A stretch of 7,772 bases of DNA, taken from assembly GCA_036733985.1 (NCBI GenBank), contig DAIMZM010000103.1, positions 1 to 7,772 on the forward strand. The letters are read 5' to 3'. The DNA comes from DAIMZM01 sp036733985 (GTDB taxonomy: Bacteria > Bacillota > Dehalobacteriia > UBA4068). Positions 1 to 5,733 of the stretch are shown in pieces (the first letter of the stretch is position 1; each line of letters starts with the position of its first letter). Below the pieces are notes generated by a model. The model saw only the letters and a list, made by a program, of their open reading frames with translations. It ran no database searches and was not told where the DNA came from. The translations under genes and the position numbers were made by a program.

Positions 1-21
1 CCGCACCCCCTTAAAACGACT

Positions 22-40
22 CAAGGGCTCGCCGCCCTTG
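22..40. other. Small GC hairpin in the leader upstream of tsaC
   Basis: Seven-base arms CAAGGGC (22-28) and GCCCTTG (34-40) enclose a five-base loop. No T-run follows on either strand, so this is not a convincing intrinsic terminator. It may be the end of an upstream gene's 3' region or a fragment of a dispersed hairpin repeat. Positions 41-110 between it and the next repeat are AT-rich with no ORF I can support. TATACT at 68-73 could be a -10 box for tsaC, but no good -35 lies at the right distance. Confidence 0.3.
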
Positions 41-111
41 GATCCCGCATCCTACTGTTAATGTGGTTATACTTTTTTTATTTAGTTTTTAACCCGAACC
101 TTTACCCTTTA

Positions 112-153
112 AAGTTCTTTGGGTCCCTTTCTTCCAAGAAAGGGACGGTTTTA
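112..153 (+). repeat. Palindromic intergenic repeat, copy 1
   Basis: A 42-bp unit: left flank AAGTTCTTTGG (112-122), arm GTCCCTTTCTT (123-133), two central bases CC, perfectly complementary arm AAGAAAGGGAC (136-146), right flank GGTTTTA (147-153). It aligns without gaps to the minus-strand copy at 7195-7236. The arms differ at three positions and each difference is matched by its partner, so pairing is preserved. A diverged third copy is at 7289-7351. It ends about 30 bp before tsaC and may form a hairpin in the tsaC leader. No protein is associated with it. Confidence 0.75.
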
Positions 154-183
154 TCTTGATTATTTTACGAAAGAAGCCGGAAC

Positions 184-1215
184 ATGGAAACCCAGATCAT
201 TGATGTGCGGGACAGGGACAGCGCAGGGGCGCGGCAGGCTTTTGCCTGGGCCGGGGAACTGCTGCGGGCCGGCGGGCTGGTGGCCTTTCCCACGGAAACC
301 GTTTACGGCTTGGGGGCGGACGCCCTGAACAGCCAGGCGGCAGAGGGGATCTTCGCTGCCAAAGGCCGGCCGGCGGACAACCCCCTGATCGCCCATATCG
401 ATTCCCTGGACATGGGGGAAAGGCTGGCCGGCTTCACCCCCTTGGGGCTGCGCTTGGCAAAGAAGTATTGGCCCGGCCCTTTGACCCTGGTGCTGCCCAA
501 GCGCCCTATCGTGCCGGACGCCACCACAGCCGGGCTGAACACGGTGGCCCTGCGCTACCCGGCCCACCCCGCGGCCCAGGCCCTGATCCAGGCGGCGGGG
601 CTGCCCATAGCCGCGCCTTCGGCCAATCTTTCCGGCAAACCCTCCCCCACCCTGGCCCAGCATGTCTATGAGGATTTGGCGGGGAAAATCCCCTTGATCT
701 TGGACGGGGGCCCGGTGCTGATCGGCCTGGAGAGCACGGTGGTGGATGCCCAAGGGGATTTGCCGGTTTTGCTCAGGCCGGGGCAGATCAGCCTGGAGGA
801 GCTGGCGGCGTTCTGCGGCGATTGCCTGCTGCCGGCCGGGGAGGCGGCCCGGCGCCCAGCCGCGCCGGGCATGAAATACCGGCACTATGCGCCAAAAGGC
901 GCCCTTTATTTGGCGCCGGATTGGCGGGCTATAGAAGCCCAGCGTTTGGCTCTCTTAGTCCAGGGGCCGGAAGAACCGCTGCTGATTTTAAGCCAAGAAA
1001 GCGCTGGGGAACTTCAAGCTCGGGGCCTGCGTCCAGAGAATATGCTGATTTACGGCAGCCGCGGCGATCAGGCAGCCTATGCCCGGACGGCCTTTGCCTG
1101 CCTTAGGGAGGCGGACCGGCGGGGGGCGGGCCGCATCATTGCCGAAACCGTGCCTCAGCAGGGCCTGGGCAGGGCGATCATGAACCGGCTGAGCAAGGCC
1201 GCAGCTAAGAAATAA
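184..1215 (+). CDS. tsaC: L-threonylcarbamoyladenylate synthase (TsaC/Sua5/YwlC family)
   Basis: Makes threonylcarbamoyl-AMP from threonine, bicarbonate and ATP, the first step of the t6A37 modification of ANN-decoding tRNAs; the TsaD complex then transfers the group to tRNA in the cytoplasm. The 343-residue length is that of the long Sua5/YwlC form, not the roughly 190-residue TsaC. The YrdC-like domain covers about residues 15-205, with FPTETVYGLGADA (35-47), KGRPADNPL (60-68), SANLSGKPSPT (146-156) and DGGPVLIGLESTVVD (174-188). The linker motif PGMKYRHYAP (228-237) leads to the C-terminal Sua5 domain (about 238-343). The ATG at 184 gives a normal family N-terminus; only a weak purine-rich site (AAAGAAG) precedes it. 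sigH follows 56 bp downstream but has its own promoter. Confidence 0.95.
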   Translation: METQIIDVRDRDSAGARQAFAWAGELLRAGGLVAFPTETVYGLGADALNSQAAEGIFAAKGRPADNPLIAHIDSLDMGERLAGFTPLGLRLAKKYWPGPLTLVLPKRPIVPDATTAGLNTVALRYPAHPAAQALIQAAGLPIAAPSANLSGKPSPTLAQHVYEDLAGKIPLILDGGPVLIGLESTVVDAQGDLPVLLRPGQISLEELAAFCGDCLLPAGEAARRPAAPGMKYRHYAPKGALYLAPDWRAIEAQRLALLVQGPEEPLLILSQESAGELQARGLRPENMLIYGSRGDQAAYARTAFACLREADRRGAGRIIAETVPQQGLGRAIMNRLSKAAAKK

Positions 1216-1216
1216 T

Positions 1217-1246
1217 TTGACTTAATACGCGGGGCTGGGATATAAT
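1217..1246 (+). promoter_or_regulatory. Sigma-A-type promoter of sigH
   Basis: TTGACT at 1217-1222 and a perfect TATAAT at 1241-1246 are separated by 18 bp. The -35 begins two bases after the tsaC stop codon. Transcription would start near 1253, leaving a leader of about 20 bases that contains the Shine-Dalgarno AAAGGAG (1259-1265), six bases before the sigH ATG. Bacillus spo0H is known to be transcribed by sigma-A, so a vegetative promoter here makes sense. I saw no clear AbrB or Spo0A site. Confidence 0.8.
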
Positions 1247-1271
1247 AGGTGCACTAGGAAAGGAGCGGGGC

Positions 1272-1922
1272 ATGGAGCGGCAAATCCCGGACAATAGCAT
1301 AGATTTTGTGGTGATGACGGATGAAGACATTGTGGAACTGGCCCGGGAGGGCAATAACGATGCCTCTGAATTCCTGATCAACAAATACAAAAACTTTGTC
1401 CGGGCGAAAGCGCGTTCTTATTTCCTGATCGGCGCGGATAAAGAGGATATCATCCAGGAAGGGATGATCGGCCTCTATAAGGCCATCCGGGATTTCCGGC
1501 CGGACAAGCTCAGCTCTTTCCGGGCCTTTGCGGAGCTGTGCATCACCCGGCAAATCATCACCGCCATCAAAACCGCCACCCGCCAAAAGCATATCCCCCT
1601 GAATTCCTATGTGTCCCTGAACAAGCCCATCTATGACGAGGACAGCGACCGTACCCTGCTGGATGTGATTTCCGGCACCCGGGTCACCGATCCGGAGGAA
1701 CTGATCATCTCCCGGGAGGAATTCAATGATATTGAGGAAAAAATGGGGGAAATCCTCTCTTCCCTGGAATGGAAAGTCCTGATGTATTACCTGGAAGGCA
1801 AGAGTTACCAGGAAATCGCCGGGGACTTGAACCGGCATGTGAAATCCATTGACAATGCCCTGCAGCGGGTCAAGCGGAAGCTGGAACGGTATTTGGAAAA
1901 CCGGGAAGCCGCCGACCGCTGA
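1272..1922 (+). CDS. sigH: RNA polymerase sporulation sigma factor SigH (sigma-30, Spo0H)
   Basis: Sigma-70 family factor that directs RNA polymerase to transition-phase and early sporulation genes. The 216-residue protein matches Bacillus SigH closely. It contains NKYKNFVRAKARSYFLIGAD (37-56), then EDIIQEGMIGLYKAIRDF (58-75) in region 2, TRQIITAIKTATRQKHIPLN (92-111) covering -10 recognition, and SDRTLLDVISG (125-135). The region 4 helix-turn-helix is at about 176-203 (KSYQEIAGDLNRHVKSIDNA). The start is fixed by AAAGGAG six bases upstream. It is expressed alone from the promoter at 1217-1246 and ends at the terminator at 1950-1978. The usual neighbours of clostridial sigH (rlmB, secE, nusG) are not next to it. 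Confidence 0.98.
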   Translation: MERQIPDNSIDFVVMTDEDIVELAREGNNDASEFLINKYKNFVRAKARSYFLIGADKEDIIQEGMIGLYKAIRDFRPDKLSSFRAFAELCITRQIITAIKTATRQKHIPLNSYVSLNKPIYDEDSDRTLLDVISGTRVTDPEELIISREEFNDIEEKMGEILSSLEWKVLMYYLEGKSYQEIAGDLNRHVKSIDNALQRVKRKLERYLENREAADR

Positions 1923-1949
1923 TTGATAGCCTAGTGGAGAAATCATCTG

Positions 1950-1978
1950 AAAACCCGCTCTCAATCGAGCGGGTTTTT
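1950..1978 (+). terminator. Rho-independent terminator of sigH
   Basis: Eleven-base arms AAAACCCGCTC (1950-1960) and GAGCGGGTTTT (1967-1977) with loop TCAATC, ending in TTTTT (1974-1978). It lies 28 bp after the sigH stop. On the opposite strand the stem is followed by TTTTC, so it may also stop leftward transcription from the folD side. Confidence 0.92.
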
Positions 1979-1997
1979 CCATGGAGCTGCTGTGATT

Positions 1998-2033
1998 AAA
2001 AAGCGCTTCTTGCCCAGCCTCTATAAAAGCGCT
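1998..2033 (-). terminator. Probable terminator of the fhs-fchA-folD operon
   Basis: On the minus strand, AGCGCTT (2033-2027) pairs with AAGCGCT (2008-2002) across an 18-base loop and is followed directly by TTTTT (2002-1998). It starts 17 bp after the folD stop. The seven-base stem and large loop make it weaker than the sigH terminator next to it; the two may act together between these convergent genes. Confidence 0.55.
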
Positions 2034-2050
2034 GCCAAAAGCCCGGCGGC

Positions 2051-2902
2051 TTAAGCCAGTGTCTTGGCGGCTGCTTCCACCACATGGCGGACCAGCACGG
2101 AAGCGGTGACCGCCCCTACGCCGCCGGGATTGGGCGTCAGGGCCGCCACCAAAGGCTCCACCCGCTCAAAGGCCACATCCCCCACCAGCTTGCCCTGGGG
2201 CGTGAAATTGATGCCCACATCGATCACGGTTTGGCCGGGATTAACAAAATCCTCGTCCACCAAGGCGGCCTGGCCCGCGGCTGCCACCAGAATTTCCGAC
2301 GATCTGGCCTGGGCCGCCAGATCCACGCTCCGGCTATGGCAAATAGTGACCGTGGCGTTCCGGTTCAGCAGCATCATGGCCAGGGGCTTGCCCACCACCA
2401 GGCTGCGGCCGATCACCGTGACCCGCTTACCCGCCAGTTGATAGCCGAAATGATCCAGAATTTCCAGCACAGCCTGGGCTGTACAAGGCGCATAGCCCGC
2501 CTGGGTATTGGCAAAAACGCCCATCAGGGAAGCGCTGGTCACGCCGTCCACATCCAGGCGGGGGCTGAGGGCGGCGGCCAGGGCCTGGTCGTCCAAAGGC
2601 TTGGGCAGGGGCCTTAAGGGCAGCAGGCCGTGGATACCCGGATCCTGCTCCGCCTGGCGCAACTGGGCCAGAAGCGCTGCCTGGGAAACAGCCGCCGGCA
2701 GCGGGAGGCGCTTCACAGCCACGCCCAGCTTCGCGCAGAGGCTGGCAGCCCCTTTCTCATAACTGATATCATCCGGCCTGTCCCCCACCCGCAGGATGGC
2801 CAGGGTGGGGCAAACGCCCCGGCTGCGTAAATCCGCGGCCCGAGCCGCCGTATCCTGATTAATAGCAGCAGCCACCTGGGCGCCGCTGAGTATTTTCCCC
2901 AT
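2051..2902 (-). CDS. folD: Methylene-THF dehydrogenase FolD (cyclohydrolase activity doubtful)
   Basis: Interconverts 5,10-methylene-THF and 5,10-methenyl-THF with NAD(P); classical FolD also hydrolyses methenyl-THF to 10-formyl-THF. The 283-residue length is normal. The N-terminal catalytic domain has GDRPDD (40-45), Tyr48, DVDG (117-120) and PCTAQAV (139-145). The nucleotide-binding domain has VIGRSLVVGKP (163-173), NATVTICHSRS (182-192), VIDVGIN and the C-terminal TPNPGGVGAVT. Odd: the YVxxK segment is YEKGA (48-52), putting Ala52 where the catalytic Lys normally lies, and the VQLPLP segment reads PLRPLP (95-100), putting Leu96 at the catalytic Gln. Loss of cyclohydrolase is inferred, not shown. 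It is last in the operon, 57 bp after fchA, with GGAGG four bases before the ATG. Confidence 0.93.
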   Translation of the reverse strand: MGKILSGAQVAAAINQDTAARAADLRSRGVCPTLAILRVGDRPDDISYEKGAASLCAKLGVAVKRLPLPAAVSQAALLAQLRQAEQDPGIHGLLPLRPLPKPLDDQALAAALSPRLDVDGVTSASLMGVFANTQAGYAPCTAQAVLEILDHFGYQLAGKRVTVIGRSLVVGKPLAMMLLNRNATVTICHSRSVDLAAQARSSEILVAAAGQAALVDEDFVNPGQTVIDVGINFTPQGKLVGDVAFERVEPLVAALTPNPGGVGAVTASVLVRHVVEAAAKTLA

Positions 2903-2929
2903 AGGACCTCCGCTTTCCGTTTTGTGCAG

Positions 2930-2949
2930 GGGCGGGGCCCGGCCCGCCC
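2930..2949. other. GC-rich hairpin between fchA and folD
   Basis: GGGCGGG (2930-2936) and CCCGCCC (2943-2949) form a perfect seven-base stem around a six-base loop. It starts 10 bp after the fchA stop (minus-strand direction) and ends about 15 bp before the folD Shine-Dalgarno. It has no U-run, so an mRNA stability or processing element is more likely than a terminator. Confidence 0.5.
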
Positions 2950-2959
2950 GGTCCGGTGC

Positions 2960-3589
2960 TTAGAGCCAGCTTTCCACCACAGCCAGGGTCTCGTCGCTCA
3001 AGCGGCGGGCGTCCGCCAGCATGCGGTCGGCCTGAGCCAGCTTTTCCCCGGCCAGATCCTTATCCTGGATCAGCGGCAGATTGATCAGCACGTTCAGCCT
3101 GGCCGCCCCCACCGCCGCCGCCAGAAAGTAGGCGGCGCAGCCGGCGTCGGAAACCGCGATTTTACTGCCGATCTCCGCCACACGGCGGGCCAGCAGCAGG
3201 GCCTGGTAGCATTTTTCCATGATTGCCAAAGGAACCTCAGCGGCTGCCTGGCAATATTGGCTGAGCTGCTCCGCTTTATAAGCCTGCTCTTCCTGGGTAT
3301 TGCCGGGCAGGCTGTAAGCTTGGGCCAGGGGCCGGAAAACAGCCGCGTCCGCTTCCACCAGTGCCAGCAGATCTACCTGGAGCTGGGCCGCCTCTGCCTG
3401 GATCCCCAGGATCTCCGCCTCAACAGCCGCGTATTTCTTTTTCCCCACCGTCAGGCTGACCACCATATTGCCCAGGGCCATGCCGATGGCGCCCACCAGG
3501 GCGGAAGCGCCGCCACCCCCTGGGGTGGGGGCTTTGGAGGCTAAAATTGTGACAAAGTCCTGGCAGGATAGATCCGTATATACGGTCAT
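2960..3589 (-). CDS. fchA: Cyclodeaminase/cyclohydrolase family protein FchA (methenyl-THF cyclohydrolase)
   Basis: Belongs to the formiminotransferase-cyclodeaminase fold family; clostridial members next to fhs are called methenyl-THF cyclohydrolase (5,10-methenyl-THF + water to 10-formyl-THF) or formimino-THF cyclodeaminase. The 209-residue length is typical of the stand-alone, helical form. Landmarks are the loop PTPGGGGASALVGAIGMALG (21-40), VGKKKY (48-53), EADAAVF (79-85), the middle helix VPLAIMEKC (119-127) and SKIAVSDAGCAA (142-153). GGAGG lies six bases before the ATG. It sits 133 bp after fhs and 57 bp before folD in one apparent operon. With no histidine degradation gene beside it, cyclohydrolase is the better reading, supported by the altered FolD. 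Deaminase activity cannot be excluded. Confidence 0.9.
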   Translation of the reverse strand: MTVYTDLSCQDFVTILASKAPTPGGGGASALVGAIGMALGNMVVSLTVGKKKYAAVEAEILGIQAEAAQLQVDLLALVEADAAVFRPLAQAYSLPGNTQEEQAYKAEQLSQYCQAAAEVPLAIMEKCYQALLLARRVAEIGSKIAVSDAGCAAYFLAAAVGAARLNVLINLPLIQDKDLAGEKLAQADRMLADARRLSDETLAVVESWL

Positions 3590-3676
3590 AAACAGCCTCC
3601 TCTTACCGGCCTGTGGCTAAGCCCTGATTATTTCCTCCCGGCAGGTGAAAAATCCTGCTTTGCCTCGGATAAAGAG

Positions 3677-3722
3677 CAGCGGGCCCCGCCCCGCCGGGCT
3701 TCGGCCGGGGCGGGGCTCGCTG
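3677..3722. other. Long GC-rich hairpin between fhs and fchA
   Basis: CAGCG + GCCCCGCCCCG (3677-3681, 3683-3693) pairs with CGGGGCGGGGC + CGCTG (3706-3716, 3718-3722). This makes a 17-position stem with one internal G/T (A/C in minus-strand RNA) and a 12-base loop. It begins immediately after the fhs stop codon in the transcript. Downstream on the minus strand is only CTCTTTAT, not a proper U-run. It may act as a partial terminator, a processing site, or a barrier protecting fhs mRNA so that fhs is made in excess over fchA-folD. Confidence 0.65.
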
Positions 3723-5477
3723 CTAAAACAGGCCGATGACTTCGCCGGTCTCGGTATTGATATCCACCCGGCGGTAGGCCGGGTCGGAGGCGGTCCCAGG
3801 CATCAGGGAAATATCCCCGGCGCAGGGGCAGAGGAATTGGGCGCCGCCGTAGAGCAGGATATCCCGGATGGGCAGCCGCCAGCCCTTGGGCACCCCTTTC
3901 AGCGTGGGATCATGGGACAGGGAGAGCTGGGTTTTCACCATCATCACGCTGTAATCCTGGTATTCAGGGGCGCTGTATTGTTTCAGCTTGGGGATCGCCT
4001 CGCCAAACCAATCCACGCCCTCCGCGCCGTAAACCTCCCGGGCAATGACTTCCACCTTCTCTTTTAAGGGTAAACTAAAGTCATAGAGGGGGCGGAAATC
4101 GGTTTTCTCCTCACAGGCGTCCCGTACCGCCTCCGCCAGTTCCAAAGCGCCCTGGCCGCCGTAGCGCCAGTGATTGGAGGCGGCGAAGCGGGCCCCGGCC
4201 TGCTCCGCGGCGTCCCGGATGACGCGGATCTCCTCCTCCGTATCTGTGGCAAACATGTTCAGGCAGACCACCGGATTGATGCCGGCCTTTTTCACCGTGG
4301 CGATATGGTGCAGCAGATTGGGCAGGCCCGCTTCCACCAGACCCGGATTGCTGCTGGTATATTCCTGGGGCAAGGGCTGGCCCGGGGCCACCCGGGGACC
4401 GCCGCCATGCATTTTCAGGGCCCGGGCCGTGGCCACGATCACGCTGACATTAGGGGTCAGGCCGGACAGACGGCATTTCACATCCACAAACTTTTCAAAG
4501 CCGATCTCGGCGGCAAAGCCGGATTCGGTAATATGATAATCAAAGAGCTTCAGGCCCAGCCGGTCGCCGATGATGGAGCTCTGGCCAATGGCGATATTGG
4601 CAAAAGGCCCGGCATGCACCAGGCAGGGCTGGTACTCGCTGGTGCTGCAAAGGGTGGGATTGATGGTATTGCGCATCCAGGCCGCCATAGCCCCGTCCAC
4701 TTCCAGATCAGCCGCGGTTACCGGGCCGCCGTTTTTATCATACGCCAGGATGATCCGGCCGATGCGCTGGCGCAGATCCGCCAGATCCCTGGCCACGGCC
4801 AGGATGGCCATGAGCTCGCTGGAAACGGTGATGGCAAAATGGCTGCTCATGGTAAAGCCGTCATTTCTGCCGCCCATGCCGATGATGATATTCCGCAGGC
4901 ATTGGGCTGAGAAATCCATGACAAAGTTGAAGGCCACCCGTTTGGCGTCAATATCCAGGCGGCGCAGGTTTTTCTGGGCCAGGACTTCGTCGCTGTAATT
5001 GTATTCATGCTGCATCCGGGCATTCAGGGCCAGCATGGCCAGGTTATGGGCATTGCCGATATCATTGATGTCCCCGGTCAGGCCTAAGGAAAACTCGGTC
5101 ATAGGGATCAGCAGGGCATTGCCGCCCCCGGCCGCGGTGCCCTTCACATTCATGGTGGGGCCGCCGGAGGGCTGGCGCAGGCAGCCGCCGGCATTCAGGC
5201 CCAGCTGGCCCAGGCCTTCCATCAGCCCCAGGCAGGTGGTGCTTTTGCCTTCGCCCAAGGGAGTGGGGGTAATGGCGGTGACTTCGATATATTTGCCGTC
5301 CGCCTTATCTTTCAGCCGGTTCATGATCTTCAAGAAATCCAGCTTAGCCACTTTGCCATAAGGGATGACCTCTTCTTCCAGCAGGCCCAGCTTGTCCTGC
5401 CAACCCTTGGGGCTGGGCATATGCTTCTCCGCCTCCGCGGCGATTTGCCAAACTTTGTTTACGGTGGGGTCCAACAT
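3723..5477 (-). CDS. fhs: Formate--tetrahydrofolate ligase, C1-THF synthase-like branch
   Basis: Joins formate to THF using ATP to give 10-formyl-THF; the reaction is reversible and can yield ATP when 10-formyl-THF is made from glycine or serine. At 584 residues it is longer than the usual 555-560 bacterial form. The P-loop is TPTPLGEGKST (70-80). Other motifs are RQPSGGPT (101-108), KGTAAGGG (112-119), LTGDINDI (133-140), VHAGPFANIAIGQSSIIGDR (287-306), TESGFAAEIGFEKF (317-330) and ATARALKMHGGGP (349-361). The P-loop wording, SSII segment and C-terminal VDINTETGEVIGLF (571-584) recall the synthetase domain of animal C1-THF synthase rather than the Moorella enzyme. AAGGAGG (5485-5491) lies seven bases before the ATG. 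It is first gene of the fhs-fchA-folD operon; I found no strong promoter in 5500-5670. Confidence 0.97.
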   Translation of the reverse strand: MLDPTVNKVWQIAAEAEKHMPSPKGWQDKLGLLEEEVIPYGKVAKLDFLKIMNRLKDKADGKYIEVTAITPTPLGEGKSTTCLGLMEGLGQLGLNAGGCLRQPSGGPTMNVKGTAAGGGNALLIPMTEFSLGLTGDINDIGNAHNLAMLALNARMQHEYNYSDEVLAQKNLRRLDIDAKRVAFNFVMDFSAQCLRNIIIGMGGRNDGFTMSSHFAITVSSELMAILAVARDLADLRQRIGRIILAYDKNGGPVTAADLEVDGAMAAWMRNTINPTLCSTSEYQPCLVHAGPFANIAIGQSSIIGDRLGLKLFDYHITESGFAAEIGFEKFVDVKCRLSGLTPNVSVIVATARALKMHGGGPRVAPGQPLPQEYTSSNPGLVEAGLPNLLHHIATVKKAGINPVVCLNMFATDTEEEIRVIRDAAEQAGARFAASNHWRYGGQGALELAEAVRDACEEKTDFRPLYDFSLPLKEKVEVIAREVYGAEGVDWFGEAIPKLKQYSAPEYQDYSVMMVKTQLSLSHDPTLKGVPKGWRLPIRDILLYGGAQFLCPCAGDISLMPGTASDPAYRRVDINTETGEVIGLF

Positions 5478-5511
5478 CCTGCGTCCTCCTTAATCTGTAT
5501 CACTGAGCTAC

Positions 5512-5528
5512 ACCCTCCGGAGAGGGGT
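5512..5528 (-). promoter_or_regulatory. Leader hairpin just upstream of the fhs ribosome-binding site
   Basis: In the minus-strand transcript ACCC-C-TC (5528-5522) pairs with GAGGGT (5517-5512) with one bulged C. The loop is UCCG closed by C-G, the stable UNCG tetraloop type. It ends about 20 bases before AAGGAGG, so it could influence fhs translation. Further upstream AATTTTT and AAAAATT (about 5567-5540) could form a weak AU stem. No known folate riboswitch layout is recognisable. Confidence 0.35.
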
Positions 5529-5671
5529 TATCTGCCGTAATTTTTCCAAGAAGCCTTAAAAATTCAGCGCCTTTGCAATTTTAACCTAGAAAATGTGGAA
5601 AAGTCTTGTTTATGCTTTCTTTTTGTTGAAGCAGCACCCTTATAGTTTGCCCTTAGGGCCCTGATTTAAAC

Positions 5672-5698
5672 AAAAACCCTGGGCGCTGGCCCAGGGTT
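5672..5698 (-). terminator. Rho-independent terminator of lpdA
   Basis: On the minus strand AACCCTGGGC (5698-5689) and its complement (5684-5675) form a ten-base stem with a four-base loop, followed by TTTTTGTTT. It lies 36 bp after the lpdA stop and separates lpdA from the fhs operon, so fhs probably has its own promoter in 5500-5670. A smaller hairpin (TGGAGC/GCTCCA, 5713-5732) lies between it and the lpdA stop. Confidence 0.9.
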
Positions 5699-5733
5699 CT
5701 GTAGCACAGGAATGGAGCTTTGCCAGGCTCCAC

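Noticed and set aside
119..328. A 69-codon + strand frame starting in the leader and overlapping tsaC
   Set aside because: It begins inside the palindromic repeat, has no ribosome-binding site, and most of it is an out-of-frame reading of tsaC.
5503..5515. GGGTGTAGCTCAG on the minus strand, like the 5' end of a tRNA
   Set aside because: The fhs ribosome-binding site and start codon follow within 40 bases. No anticodon arm, T-loop (GTTC) or acceptor complement is present.
5478..5671. Possible tetrahydrofolate riboswitch before fhs
   Set aside because: I could not find the conserved THF-riboswitch core or its pairing arrangement; only two simple hairpins are visible.
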